In this document: in pieces, positions 34,272 to 43,498 of the stretch
How positions within the stretch are numbered: position 1 is the first letter of the stretch
Layout: each line of letters opens with the position of its first letter
DNA from: Rhizobium johnstonii 3841
Lineage (GTDB): Bacteria; Pseudomonadota; Alphaproteobacteria; Rhizobiales; Rhizobiaceae
Direction: 5' to 3'
NCBI RefSeq assembly: GCF_000009265.1
Contig: NC_008378.1
Location: forward strand, 310,001 to 374,000
DNA length: 64,000 nt
Translations under genes and position numbers: made by a program
The notes under the pieces: generated by a model
What the model saw: only the letters and a program-made list of their open reading frames with translations
What the model was told of the DNA's origin: nothing
The model's database searches: none

Positions 34272-36452
34272 TTACCACCGGTATTTCAGGGTGCCGGTCA
34301 TGTTGCGGCCCTGGCCGAGATAGCAGAAGCCTTCGTTGCAGACAGTGTCGCGTTCGTCGGCAATGTTGCGGATATTGAAGGCGGCCGTCAGGCCCTCATA
34401 TTTCTTGTCGACCGCGCCGAAATCATAAGCGGCGGATGCATCGATGTAGAAGCTCGAGGGATTCTTCGAGGTATTGGCTGTATCTGTCCAATTCTCGCTG
34501 ACATAACGGACACCCGCGCCGACCGACAGGCCGTTGAAGGGGTTGGTTTCCTGGAATGTATAGTTGGCCCAGAGGCTTGCGACATGTGACGGCGTCACGG
34601 CTGGCGTATTGCCCTCGTTGTTGCCTCCGGTCACCTCGGAATGATTGTAGGTGTAGGCTGCAATGAGATCCAGGCCATCGGCGACTGCCGCGCGGGCTTC
34701 AAGCTCGATGCCTTTTCCCGTCACCTCGCCGAGCGAGTCATAGGCAAGGGTTACCGGATTGACCAGCACTGGCTTGTTCTGTTCGACGATATGATAGGCG
34801 ACCGCCGACAGCAGGATATCTGTCCCTGGCGGCTGGTATTTTACGCCGAGTTCGTATTGTTCACCCTCTGTCGGCTCAAGAATCTTGCCGGATGTCGACC
34901 GGTTGGTCACCGGGTCAAACGAAGTTGCGTAAGAGACGAAGGGCGCGATGCCGTTGTCGAAGAGATAAAGCGCGCCGGCCTGCCAGGAGAACGCATTCTT
35001 GTTGACGTCTTCCGATTCGTTCGACCCGAAGGAGGGGTAGGTCGTATCTCGCGTCTGGTTCACCCAGGTCTGGCGGCCGCCGAGATTAAAGCGCCAGTTT
35101 CCGGCCTCGATCTGATCCATGGCGTAAACACCGACCTGTCGCATGTCGGCATCGGCAACGATGAAGTTATAGGCCGGCGTTGCGCCCGAGACGCCATAGG
35201 TCGGATTGGCGATATCGAAATCGAATGCCGAGTTGACGGCGCCAATGCCGTAGCCCCAATTGGATTGGAGATTGGTGTAGTCGAGCCCGAACAGCATCGT
35301 ATGGGCAAGCGGGCCTGTATCGAACTTCGCCTCGAGCTGGTTGTCGACCTGGAAGACGTTCATCTCGTCCCGGATCGAACTTGCGTTGCGATGTGCGACG
35401 GTCCCGGTCCAGCTGGAAACGCCGAGGTAGCGCGCCCTGAGATCGAGATGCGAGTAACGCAGGTTCTGCCGGAACGTCAGGCCATTGTCGAATTCATGCT
35501 CGAACTGATAGCCGACCTGCTGCTGCTTGACCTTCTGGTAGTCGTAGTCGGGATCGCTCTGCCTGATGTCGAGTATTCTGCCGTCCAGAGTCGTGATCGC
35601 GCCGACGTTGGAGTCGGTCTCGTCGGCCTGCGCCAGACCGTACACCGTGAAGGTCGTGCCCTCGTCCGGTTTCCAGGTGAAGGACGGCGCCAGGAAATAG
35701 CGGTCGTCGGCAATATCGAAATTGGTGTCGCCACGGCGGGCAAGGCCGACGATGCGATAGAGGAAATCGTCATTGTCTTCGCTGATCGGCCCGCCGAAAT
35801 CGAACATCGCCTGAGCCCGATCCTTGGTGCTGTATGAAATACCCACCTCGCGGATCGGCTCTTCGGTCGGAAGCTTCGATATCTTGTTGACGAGACCGCC
35901 CGGCGATCCCGAGCCGTAGAGCACGGATACCGGCCCCTTGATCACCTCGACGCGCTGCAGTTGATAGGGATCGGTGCGGAACATGCCGTAATTGATGTAG
36001 GGCTGGCGCAAGCTGTCACGGTAGTCACCGACCGTCGTAACGTTAAAGCCGCGGATGTAGATCTGGTCGAAGCGCGGATCGAAGCCGTTCGGCCCTGTCG
36101 TCACGCCGGCCGAGTAGCGCACGGCCTCGATGATGCTCTGGGCGCCACGCTGCTCGATTTCCTTCTCGGTGGTCACCGAGACCGAACGCGGCGTTTCGAC
36201 GAGCGGCGTGTTGACCTTGGTCGCGGCCGAACTGTTCTTGGCGGCAACGGACGTCCGGTCCGTCTTGCTATCAGAGGATGCGCCTTGAATGACGATCGGT
36301 TCCAGCGCTGTCGCGCCGGCATCTGCGGATGCGCTCTGGGCTGAGGCCGGCGATGCTGCAATGCCGATCAGGACGATCGCTGTCGTGACAAATAGGCTAT
36401 CTCTATAAATTCGCGATACATTATTAGAAACATTCAAAAAAACACGCGCCAT
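34272..36452 (-). CDS. TonB-dependent ferric siderophore receptor (FhuA type)
   Basis: A 726-residue outer-membrane receptor. The signal peptide covers about residues 1-38 (LFVTTAIVLIGIAASPASAQ). A TonB-box-like EPIVIQG is near 50, the plug domain near 85-215 (RVEVIKGPVSVLYGSGSPGG), and a beta-barrel follows to the final aromatic residue in TLKYRW. It lacks the extra N-terminal signalling domain seen in FecA-type receptors. It is the likely importer of ferric vicibactin. The start at 36452 (MARVFLN) is chosen; the longer frame lies in the promoter. A TTGACA promoter and a TGA-N9-TCA operator lie upstream. Confidence 0.9.
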   Translation of the reverse strand: MARVFLNVSNNVSRIYRDSLFVTTAIVLIGIAASPASAQSASADAGATALEPIVIQGASSDSKTDRTSVAAKNSSAATKVNTPLVETPRSVSVTTEKEIEQRGAQSIIEAVRYSAGVTTGPNGFDPRFDQIYIRGFNVTTVGDYRDSLRQPYINYGMFRTDPYQLQRVEVIKGPVSVLYGSGSPGGLVNKISKLPTEEPIREVGISYSTKDRAQAMFDFGGPISEDNDDFLYRIVGLARRGDTNFDIADDRYFLAPSFTWKPDEGTTFTVYGLAQADETDSNVGAITTLDGRILDIRQSDPDYDYQKVKQQQVGYQFEHEFDNGLTFRQNLRYSHLDLRARYLGVSSWTGTVAHRNASSIRDEMNVFQVDNQLEAKFDTGPLAHTMLFGLDYTNLQSNWGYGIGAVNSAFDFDIANPTYGVSGATPAYNFIVADADMRQVGVYAMDQIEAGNWRFNLGGRQTWVNQTRDTTYPSFGSNESEDVNKNAFSWQAGALYLFDNGIAPFVSYATSFDPVTNRSTSGKILEPTEGEQYELGVKYQPPGTDILLSAVAYHIVEQNKPVLVNPVTLAYDSLGEVTGKGIELEARAAVADGLDLIAAYTYNHSEVTGGNNEGNTPAVTPSHVASLWANYTFQETNPFNGLSVGAGVRYVSENWTDTANTSKNPSSFYIDASAAYDFGAVDKKYEGLTAAFNIRNIADERDTVCNEGFCYLGQGRNMTGTLKYRW

Positions 36453-36483
36453 TGCTTGGTCCCTACGCCACGGATGCGGGCGG

Positions 36484-36512
36484 AACCTATGGAGCGAAAT
36501 TGGCTCTGTCAA
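36484..36512 (-). promoter_or_regulatory. Sigma70-like promoter of the TonB receptor gene
   Basis: On the minus strand TTGACA (36512-36507) is followed after 17 bp by TAGGTT (36489-36484), a consensus -35 and a fair -10 at ideal spacing. The start of translation is 32 bp downstream. The iron-responsive palindrome ends directly upstream of the -35. Confidence 0.55.
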
Positions 36513-36515
36513 CAT

Positions 36516-36538
36516 AAGATGATTATTTTAGTCATCTT
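36516..36538. promoter_or_regulatory. Iron-responsive operator (IRO/RirA-type) of the receptor-fhuF operon
   Basis: Perfect 7-bp arms AAGATGA (36516-36522) and TCATCTT (36532-36538) flank 9 bp, which includes the exact TGA-N9-TCA pattern reported for RirA-bound operators in Rhizobium. It abuts the -35 element of the receptor promoter. The long perfect arms make this a stronger call than the site near rpoI. Confidence 0.7.
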
Positions 36539-36867
36539 TTAATCGATAAAATTGCTGCGTTCGACGCTCCCGAACAGGTTGCACTCAGCATCGAGCCCGT
36601 AACGTTTTGTTCGGGTAAATTGCCAACGGAGGCGGTTCTGTCGTGCGAGGGACCAAGTGCGGACTGAGACGACTGTCAATCTTCCGGTCTCGATGGGGGC
36701 GAACCGTAAATTTGGCCCGGCGCGGGTGAGACTTTGAACCGATGTGACACACCTTAACAACATACTGTCGTGAAGTGGTCCAAAATCATTAGGGCAAGCA
36801 TATCGTCTTTTGCGGCGCAATTTGCGGCTCGTCTTGTCTCCGGTCGTCTGCTCCCTAGATCCGACAC
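36539..36867. other. Intergenic region with no convincing gene
   Basis: 329 bp between the receptor promoter and the diguanylate cyclase gene. An open frame of 93 codons exists on the minus strand but has no ribosome site or recognisable family, so it is not called. The promoter of the diguanylate cyclase gene must lie here, but no consensus element stands out. Confidence 0.5.
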
Positions 36868-38154
36868 ATGGATACCGAGCGAACCACAGCTCCTATCAAA
36901 CCGGTAAGGGCGTCTTCGCGGAAACCTCTTCAGAGGTTGAGCCCGGCCATTGTCGAGCAGGTCGAGCGCCTGCTCGGTGGACGCACGCGTGATATCCGCT
37001 TCAATGGTGAACTGGCCCTGCTTTTTCGCGAACGCTCCTGGCCGCGGACTGCCAAGATCATCCGCGCGTGGATGGTTTGGGTAATCGTGCTCGACGTTCT
37101 GACGTTGGGCCTCAACGCGGTCTTGCTTCCGACCGAAACTGTGATGTCGATGCTTTGGCCAGCGTCTATCCTTCCCCCCGCAGCTCTTGTCGCATCGATA
37201 GCCTTCCTGCGGCCGCATGCCTTGTGGGTGCAGGGAGTTTTCATCCTCTCGGCTGTTTTTCTCATCCTCCTGTCGGTCGCCTTGGTGGGCGTTAACACCG
37301 GTGGCGAGTTTTACGAGCGGCATTTGAACATCATGCTTTTTGTGGCCGTCACCGCCATTATCATATTTCCCGTTCCACTCGGTTGGGCGATGGCGATCGG
37401 TGCTACTGCCCTCGGTATCTACCTTGTGTTTCAGCTGCGCAATCCAGACATTAAAGCGGGGAGTGCTCTGGCCGGTACGCTGTTTTTCGCAAGCGGTGTG
37501 GCTGCAACCGTCGTTGCCCGACGCACCGCAACCATCTTCGCTCAGAAGACTTTCTTGCTCGAGTTACGAGATCGAAGTCGCCTCGCGGAGCTTACCGACG
37601 CCAACTCGCAGCTTGAATTGCTGGCGCGGACCGATCCGCTGACGGGTGTCGCCAACCGGCGCTCGATGATGGAAACGCTCCATTATTTCTGGAGCGAGGA
37701 TCTTAAACGAACGAGCGGCGCGGCGATGCTGATGTGCGATATCGACGACTTCAAGCATCTCAACGATAATCTCGGACATGCCGAAGGCGACCGCTGCCTG
37801 GTGAAAGTTGCCGGCATCATTCAGAGCAGCATGAGAGACGAGCGGGACCAGGTCGCCCGGTACGGAGGCGAAGAATTTCTCGTCTTTCTCCCAGGCTCTG
37901 ATGAACAAGAGGCCGGGGTGATCGCTGAGAGAATTCGCAGCCGAGTAGAAGCTGCGTCTCTTCCAAATCCTACCTCCCGCGTCGGCCCCTGGGTCACTGT
38001 CAGCATCGGAGTAGCGATATTGATGCAAAACAGCGGACTCGTGTCAGCAGAGCACATGCAGCGACAAGCGGATGCGGCGCTCTACCTTGCCAAAAAGACC
38101 GGCCGCAACTGCGTGGTGGTCCATGCTTCAGAGGTCGGTCAAGCCTCCGGCTGA
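36868..38154 (+). CDS. Membrane-bound diguanylate cyclase (GGDEF)
   Basis: A 428-residue protein with about five transmembrane helices at roughly residues 65-215 (an MASE-like sensor region), a short coiled coil (LAELTDANSQLELLA) and a C-terminal GGDEF domain from about 255. The active-site motif is RYGGEEF near 330 with DPLTGVANRR at the domain start, so it should make c-di-GMP from two GTP. The inhibitory site RxxD five residues before GGEEF reads DERD, lacking the Arg at the right place, so product inhibition is probably weak. The 36868 start has no good ribosome site. It is a lone gene. Confidence 0.9.
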   Translation: MDTERTTAPIKPVRASSRKPLQRLSPAIVEQVERLLGGRTRDIRFNGELALLFRERSWPRTAKIIRAWMVWVIVLDVLTLGLNAVLLPTETVMSMLWPASILPPAALVASIAFLRPHALWVQGVFILSAVFLILLSVALVGVNTGGEFYERHLNIMLFVAVTAIIIFPVPLGWAMAIGATALGIYLVFQLRNPDIKAGSALAGTLFFASGVAATVVARRTATIFAQKTFLLELRDRSRLAELTDANSQLELLARTDPLTGVANRRSMMETLHYFWSEDLKRTSGAAMLMCDIDDFKHLNDNLGHAEGDRCLVKVAGIIQSSMRDERDQVARYGGEEFLVFLPGSDEQEAGVIAERIRSRVEAASLPNPTSRVGPWVTVSIGVAILMQNSGLVSAEHMQRQADAALYLAKKTGRNCVVVHASEVGQASG

Positions 38155-38268
38155 GGTCATTCCAGAAGAACTGTGCTGTTTGCCTGTTGTCGTTCTGGCG
38201 CCAAGAACGACCGCTTCAAACGGCTGCGAGCGGAGGGGCCAGCCATTCCAAGCCTGACCATTTGACAG

Positions 38269-38297
38269 ATATCCTACAAGTGGATATGTAATATCCA
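38269..38297. promoter_or_regulatory. GntR operator region with three ATATCC-type half-sites
   Basis: ATATCC (38269-38274), GGATAT (38282-38287) and ATATCC (38291-38296) alternate in orientation; the last two form the perfect palindrome TGGATAT-GTA-ATATCCA at 38281-38297. It lies 33 bp before the GntR start and is the likely self-regulatory operator of the cluster. Confidence 0.6.
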
Positions 38298-38329
38298 TCT
38301 TATTGGCGATGCGGGAAAGTGACCGGGGC

Positions 38330-39073
38330 ATGACATTGAAATCGATGAAGCCGCTGACGCGTGCCCCGCTGTTGCATGTCTCCGTGCAGGAAAGTCTGCG
38401 CGCCTATATCGACGACAATGGCCTTGCGCCCGGAACCCTGCTTCCGGCGGAAGGAGAACTCGCCACCCAGCTAGGTGTCAGCCGCAATTCGCTGAGGGAA
38501 GGCATAAAGGCGTTGGAATCGCTCGGTGTGCTGGAGACGCGGCGCGGCGTCGGCATCTTCGTGAAGGCCTTTTCCTTCGAGCCGCTTCTCGACAACCTCG
38601 CTTACGGCCTCGGCGGCGCCCTGCGGCAGATCGAGGAGGTCCTCGAAATCCGGCGTACACTGGAAGTGGGATTGATCGGCAAGACGATCGACGTGATTGG
38701 CGAGGAGGACATCGCCGAGCTGCGCGCCACCGTCAATCGGATGCGCGCGCATGCCGAGCGGGGCGAAACCTTTGCGGAAGACGACCAGTTGTTCCACCGG
38801 CTGCTGTTTCGCTGCCAGGACAATGAAACGCTGGTGCGGCTGATCGATGTCTTCTGGCTCGCCTTCTACAAGGCGTCGGATTTCGTCAATCTTGAAAATG
38901 CCGATCCGATGGCGACGTGGCGCGACCATGCCGCGATCGTCGATGCGATCGAGGCAAAAGATCTGGAGGAGGCGCGCAGACGCCTGGATCGTCACTACGA
39001 GGGCATTGCCCGGGTGATTGCCAACAACAAGACAAGTTCAAACGTGGGAGGAACACATGAAAAGACTGTCTAG
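38330..39073 (+). CDS. GntR/FCD-family transcriptional regulator
   Basis: A 247-residue FadR-subfamily GntR regulator. The winged HTH is at about residues 20-80 (LLPAEGELATQLGVSRNSLR and LGVLETRRGVGIFV); the helical FCD ligand domain follows (EVLEIRRTLEVGLI near 95, ending with HYEGIARVI). FCD proteins sense small organic acids, often sugar acids or amino-acid derivatives, which fits the DapA-type lyases downstream. The gene heads the operon and overlaps the binding-protein gene by 17 bp, so it is made with the transporter. A start at 38303 or 38345 is possible. Confidence 0.88.
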   Translation: MTLKSMKPLTRAPLLHVSVQESLRAYIDDNGLAPGTLLPAEGELATQLGVSRNSLREGIKALESLGVLETRRGVGIFVKAFSFEPLLDNLAYGLGGALRQIEEVLEIRRTLEVGLIGKTIDVIGEEDIAELRATVNRMRAHAERGETFAEDDQLFHRLLFRCQDNETLVRLIDVFWLAFYKASDFVNLENADPMATWRDHAAIVDAIEAKDLEEARRRLDRHYEGIARVIANNKTSSNVGGTHEKTV

Positions 39074-40655
39074 ACTATCCGTTATTGCGCTTGGCGCCCT
39101 GCTGTCGACGGCTGCCGTTCCGGCTCTTGTCGTTTCGGGCGTTGCAACCCAGGCTCAGGCAGCCACGCTGTCGGGCGGCTTCGATGTCGGCCCCGGAGGC
39201 TTCCAGGGCAACTTCAATCCGCTCGCCGCGACCGCCGGCTTCACCTGGCTCAGCGTCTACTACGAACCGCTGATCACCTATGACGAGAAGCTGCAGAAGG
39301 TCGTCGGCGCGCTGGCAAGCTCCTACGAGGTCAGCTCCGACCAGATGACCTACACGTTCAAGCTGACGGACGCCAAATGGCATGACGGCAAACCGTTCAC
39401 CGCCAAGGACGCGAAGTTCACCATGGGCCTTGCTATGGATGCGAAAACCGGCTCGGTGCTCGCTGCCCGGCTGAAGGGCATATCGTCCGTCGAGACGCCG
39501 GACGATCGCACTGTTATCATCAAGCTTAGCGCGCCGAGCAGCAGTTTTCCCGACACGATGACCAAGGTGATGATGCTGCCCGAGCATGCGCTCTCCTCGA
39601 TTCCGGCCGACCAGCTGGCGAAGAACACCTGGTGGTCCACAGCTCCGATCGGCACCGGTCCGTTCAAATTCACCAAATACGTCTCGGATCAATATGTCGA
39701 ACTTGCCGCAAACACCGATTATCGCGGTGGCAAACCCGCACTGGAACGCGTCATCAATCGCTATTTCGCCAACCCGGCCGCAGCGATCGCGGCGCTGAGA
39801 TCCGGCGAAATTCAGTTCACCTATGTCGATTCCAACGACGTGCCGACCTTCAAGGACAACAAGGACTTCCAGGTCATCGAAGGCAACTCTTTCGTCGTCA
39901 ATTATCTCGGCTTCAACCACGATTCGCCGCTCTGGAAGGACGCGCGCGTCCGCCAGGCGGTGATGTACGCGATCAATCGCGATGCCATCATCCAGAGCCT
40001 CTATGGCGGCGCGGCCAAGCCTGCCAATTGCGCCTATGTCGCCGAACAGCTGATCCCCCCTGATATCGACAGCTATGCCTATGATCCCGAGAAGGCCAAG
40101 AAGCTTTTGACGGATGCCGGCTGGGACCAGATCAATGGCGGCAAGCCGATCACCCTTCTGACCTATTACACCACACCGCTGGCGACCAATGTGCTTGCCG
40201 CAGTCCAGGCGATGCTGGCCCAGGTCGGCATCAACATCGTCCCGCGTGCCGTCGATGCGCCGACCTATAACAGCATCGTGCTCAATGCGACGCCGGACAT
40301 TGCCCAGTTCCAATTGGTTTATGCCGGGCTGCAGAACGGGCCGGATGCCGGAAGCATCAATGTCGGCCTTAACGAGAAGCAGATCCCTCCGGCCGGACCG
40401 AATGTCGCCAGGGTTCGCATGCCTGACCTCACCAAGGCGCTCGATAGTGCCTTGGCCGAGCCTGACAGCACCAAGCGGGATGCCGCCTACCAGGACGTCT
40501 GCAAGGTGATGAACACCAACCTGCCCTGGGCGACCCTCTGGGTGGCGAACCGCTACGGCATCGTCTCGACCAAGGTGAAGGATTTCGTCTGGACGCCGGC
40601 GCCGGGCGGCGGCCCCTACCAGGCCAACCCGCAGAAATGGTCGATCGCCGAATAG
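39057..40655 (+). CDS. ABC transporter substrate-binding protein, family 5 (dipeptide/oligopeptide type)
   Basis: A 532-residue SBP_bac_5 periplasmic binding protein with a Sec signal peptide (residues 1-36, ending ATQAQAA). Family marks include YEPLITYDEKLQKVVGALA near 62, the KWHDGKPFTAKD motif near 105, and VRQAVMYAINRD near 300. The start at 39057 follows a perfect GGGAGG site that lies inside the last codons of the gntR gene. The cluster has all parts of a Dpp/Opp importer; the two lyases suggest the ligand is a carboxylated sugar-like or amino-acid-derived compound. Confidence 0.9.
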   Translation: MKRLSRLSVIALGALLSTAAVPALVVSGVATQAQAATLSGGFDVGPGGFQGNFNPLAATAGFTWLSVYYEPLITYDEKLQKVVGALASSYEVSSDQMTYTFKLTDAKWHDGKPFTAKDAKFTMGLAMDAKTGSVLAARLKGISSVETPDDRTVIIKLSAPSSSFPDTMTKVMMLPEHALSSIPADQLAKNTWWSTAPIGTGPFKFTKYVSDQYVELAANTDYRGGKPALERVINRYFANPAAAIAALRSGEIQFTYVDSNDVPTFKDNKDFQVIEGNSFVVNYLGFNHDSPLWKDARVRQAVMYAINRDAIIQSLYGGAAKPANCAYVAEQLIPPDIDSYAYDPEKAKKLLTDAGWDQINGGKPITLLTYYTTPLATNVLAAVQAMLAQVGINIVPRAVDAPTYNSIVLNATPDIAQFQLVYAGLQNGPDAGSINVGLNEKQIPPAGPNVARVRMPDLTKALDSALAEPDSTKRDAAYQDVCKVMNTNLPWATLWVANRYGIVSTKVKDFVWTPAPGGGPYQANPQKWSIAE

Positions 40656-40676
40656 GCTCTTTCCGGGAAAGCCTTG

Positions 40677-40696
40677 AGGGTGGCCTCGGCCACCCT
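40677..40696 (+). other. Stem-loop after the binding-protein gene
   Basis: Perfect 9-bp arms AGGGTGGCC (40677-40685) and GGCCACCCT (40688-40696) around a 2-nt gap, located between the binding-protein stop and the first permease. Such stem-loops commonly protect the upstream mRNA so that binding protein is made in excess. There is no T-run, so it is not a strong terminator. Confidence 0.6.
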
Positions 40697-40713
40697 GACA
40701 AGACGGATGAACC

Positions 40714-41673
40714 ATGCTCCAATACAGTCTCAGACGCCTGGTCATAGGAATAGGCATGCTCGTTGCCCTGAGCATGCTGATCTTCCTGCTGCTGCGCCTG
40801 ACGCCCGGCGATCCGATCGATGCCTATATCGATCCGAACCTGCCGATGTCGCCGTCAGACCTTGCCGATCTGCGCAGAAGCCTCGGGCTCGATCAGCCCT
40901 TGCCCGCGCAGTATCTGGGCTGGTTGCAGCAGGCGTTGACGGGCAATCTCGGCTATTCGATCAAGCGTATCGATCAGCCGGTTCTGGGCCTGGTGCTGTC
41001 ACGGATCGGCCCGACAGTGCTCTTGATGGGCACCGCACTTGCCTTTGCCATCGTCGCAGGCATCACCTGCGGGGTGATCGGCGCCGTCCGCCGCAATTCG
41101 CTTGCCGATCTCTCCTTATCGGTGGTTGCGCTTGCCGGCATTTCGAGCCCAGCCTTCCTCAGCGCGCTGATCGGCCTTTATATTTTTTCCGTTCGTCTGC
41201 ACTGGATGCCATCAGGCGGCATGCTGACGCCGGGCGAGGAATTCTCGCTCGGCGACCTCCTCCACCATCTGATCCTGCCGGCAGCACTTCTGTCTGTCGC
41301 GCAAGCCGCATTGATCATGCGTTACATGCGCGCTTCGCTGCTCGAAGTCCTGAACCAGGATTACGTGCGCACCGCCCGCGCCAAGGGCGTTCGCGAATTC
41401 TGGGTCATCACCAAGCATGCCTTGCGCAATGCGCTTCTTCCGATCGTCACGCTGATCGGCTCCACCATCGGGCTTGCAATCGGCGGCGCCATCTTCATCG
41501 AGAGCGTCTTCAACTGGCCGGGCATGGGGCTCTTGCTCGTCGATGCCGTGCAGACCCGCGATTACCCCGTCATCATGGGGGCAACGCTCGTCATCGGCGC
41601 CTGCGTTATCGTCGTCAATCTTCTGACCGATATCACTTATGCGGTCGTCGACCCGCGCATCAAGGTGGGTTGA
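40714..41673 (+). CDS. ABC transporter permease, DppB type
   Basis: A 319-residue permease with six transmembrane segments. It has the DppB-type N-terminus ([20 protein letters not shown]) and a large periplasmic loop with [10 protein letters not shown]. The coupling (EAA) segment is [20 protein letters not shown] near residue 225. It pairs with the DppC-type permease 2 bp downstream to form the channel of the importer. Confidence 0.92.
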   Translation: MLQYSLRRLVIGIGMLVALSMLIFLLLRLTPGDPIDAYIDPNLPMSPSDLADLRRSLGLDQPLPAQYLGWLQQALTGNLGYSIKRIDQPVLGLVLSRIGPTVLLMGTALAFAIVAGITCGVIGAVRRNSLADLSLSVVALAGISSPAFLSALIGLYIFSVRLHWMPSGGMLTPGEEFSLGDLLHHLILPAALLSVAQAALIMRYMRASLLEVLNQDYVRTARAKGVREFWVITKHALRNALLPIVTLIGSTIGLAIGGAIFIESVFNWPGMGLLLVDAVQTRDYPVIMGATLVIGACVIVVNLLTDITYAVVDPRIKVG

Positions 41674-41675
41674 TC

Positions 41676-42554
41676 ATGCTGGCACACTCTTCCGAACGCC
41701 GGAGCCCCGGACCACTGGCCCGCGCCTTCAGTCGGTTTCTGCTCAACCGCGCAGCCGTTGCCGGCGTCTGCATTGCCATTCCGATGCTGCTGTTGATCCT
41801 CTCCTATCCGTTATGGTGGGCTTTCCGGCCGAACGACATCGATCTTCTGGCCATGAATAGCGGCCCAACGGCAACGCACTGGTTCGGAGCCGACGGCGTC
41901 GGTCGCGACGTCTTCGCCCGCGTGCTCGAAGGCGGCAGGATTTCGCTGCTGGTCGCCGTCGCATCCACCGCGCTTTCGGCGGTCATCGGTTTTCTTTTCG
42001 GGGCAATCTCGGCGCTTGCGGGACGTTGGACGGACGCCGTCTCGATGCGCTTCGTCGATCTGGTGATGACCCTGCCGCCCGTCATTTTCCTGCTTGTGCT
42101 CGCCTCGATTGCCGGCACCGGCATCTGGCCGACCGTGCTGGTCATCTCGCTGCTTTCCTGGCCGCTGCTTGCGCGCATGATCCGCTCTCGATTGCTGGAA
42201 TTGCGCGAGCGCGACTTCGTCATGGCTGCCCGCGGCATGGGCGCCGGCATCGGACATCTGCTCTTTCGCCACGGCCTGCCGAACTCGATCGATATCCTGG
42301 TGGTCTATGCAACGTTGCAGATCGCCAATGCCATCCTGCTCGAGGCGGGGCTGTCCTTTCTCGGTCTCGGCATCGCCCCGCCGGCGGCAAGCTGGGGCAA
42401 CATGCTGAACGCGGCCCGCTCGACCGCCGTGCTCGAACAATATCCGTGGCAATGGCTCTTCCCCGGCGCCGCGCTCATCCTTGCCGTCCTGGCGATCAAC
42501 TTCATTGGCGATGGCCTCAGAGATGCCTTCGACCCACGTGCCGAACTGAACTGA
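41676..42554 (+). CDS. ABC transporter permease, DppC type
   Basis: A 292-residue permease of the DppC/OppC group. The N-terminal OppC_N segment ([20 protein letters not shown]) is followed by [17 protein letters not shown] near residue 70, then six transmembrane segments and the coupling motif [20 protein letters not shown] near 180. It starts 2 bp after the DppB-type gene and is followed by a DapA-family lyase gene 18 bp later. Confidence 0.92.
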   Translation: MLAHSSERRSPGPLARAFSRFLLNRAAVAGVCIAIPMLLLILSYPLWWAFRPNDIDLLAMNSGPTATHWFGADGVGRDVFARVLEGGRISLLVAVASTALSAVIGFLFGAISALAGRWTDAVSMRFVDLVMTLPPVIFLLVLASIAGTGIWPTVLVISLLSWPLLARMIRSRLLELRERDFVMAARGMGAGIGHLLFRHGLPNSIDILVVYATLQIANAILLEAGLSFLGLGIAPPAASWGNMLNAARSTAVLEQYPWQWLFPGAALILAVLAINFIGDGLRDAFDPRAELN

Positions 42555-42572
42555 CAATCGAAAGAAGCGAAA

Positions 42573-43490
42573 ATGACCAAATTCAAGGGTGTCGTCCCTC
42601 CCGTCGTAACGCCGCTCAATCCGGATCTCACCGTCGATTACCCATCCTATACACGCGTGCTCGAACATCTGATCGATGCCGGCTGCCATGGCGTATTCGT
42701 GCTCGGCTCGACGAGTGAGGTGATCTTCCATGACGAAAAGACCCGGCGGGACGTCATCGAACATTCGGCCAAGGTGGTGAATGGCCGGGTGCCGTTGATC
42801 GTCGGCGTCATCGATCCGACCACGGATCGCGTCATCGCCCATGCGAAGGTCGCAAAGGCCGCCGGCGCCGATGCGGTCGTGGTGACGGCCCCATTCTATA
42901 CTGTCACCAGCCAGTCCGAGATACTCGATCACTTCCGTTATATCCGCGACGCGGTGGACATTCCGCTGATCGCCTACGACATTCCCGTCTGCGTTCACGT
43001 CAAGCTGCAGCGCCAGACCGTGGTCACGCTCGCCAGGGAAGGCGCGATTATTGGTCTCAAGGATTCCAGCGGCGACGACGGCAACTTCCGCTATGCGCTC
43101 CTCGATCTTGCCGAACACAAGAACGTCTTCCTGATGACCGGCTCCGAGATCGTCGTCGACACCGCCCTGCTGATGGGCGCCCATGGCGTCGTTCCCGGTA
43201 TCGCCAATGTCGATCCGCACGGCTATGTCCGCCTTTGGGATGCTGCCCAGCGTGGCGACTGGGTCGCCGCAAGGAAGGAGCAGGAGCGCCTCTGCCGCCT
43301 GTTCGAAATCGTCTGGGTCGCGCAGGGCCGCGTCAGCGGCGGCGCAGCCGGCATCGGCGCCTTCAAGGCGGCGATGCGCAGCCTCGGCATCATCGATTCC
43401 GCCGTCATGCCGCGGCCGCGTGCCGCCCTCAACGATGCCGAAACGGCGCGGATCGACGAGATCCTGCGTGCAACCGGCCTGCTGAACTGA
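42573..43490 (+). CDS. DapA-family aldolase/lyase (first copy)
   Basis: A 305-residue class I aldolase of the dihydrodipicolinate synthase/N-acetylneuraminate lyase family (TIM barrel). The Schiff-base Lys is in [10 protein letters not shown] near residue 163, the catalytic Tyr in LIAYDIPV near 134, and the substrate loop in [14 protein letters not shown] near 46-59. Such enzymes cleave or form 2-oxo-acid aldols. Because the gene sits in a transporter operon, catabolic cleavage of an imported 2-oxo acid is more likely than lysine synthesis. The loop residues differ from true DapA (GTTGES), so its substrate probably does too. Confidence 0.85.
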   Translation: MTKFKGVVPPVVTPLNPDLTVDYPSYTRVLEHLIDAGCHGVFVLGSTSEVIFHDEKTRRDVIEHSAKVVNGRVPLIVGVIDPTTDRVIAHAKVAKAAGADAVVVTAPFYTVTSQSEILDHFRYIRDAVDIPLIAYDIPVCVHVKLQRQTVVTLAREGAIIGLKDSSGDDGNFRYALLDLAEHKNVFLMTGSEIVVDTALLMGAHGVVPGIANVDPHGYVRLWDAAQRGDWVAARKEQERLCRLFEIVWVAQGRVSGGAAGIGAFKAAMRSLGIIDSAVMPRPRAALNDAETARIDEILRATGLLN

Positions 43491-43498
43491 GCCGGCTA

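Noticed and set aside
36539-36820. 93-codon minus-strand open frame in the receptor/cyclase gap
   Set aside because: No ribosome site, no recognisable motif, and its end lies beside the IRO palindrome of the receptor promoter; kept as noncoding.
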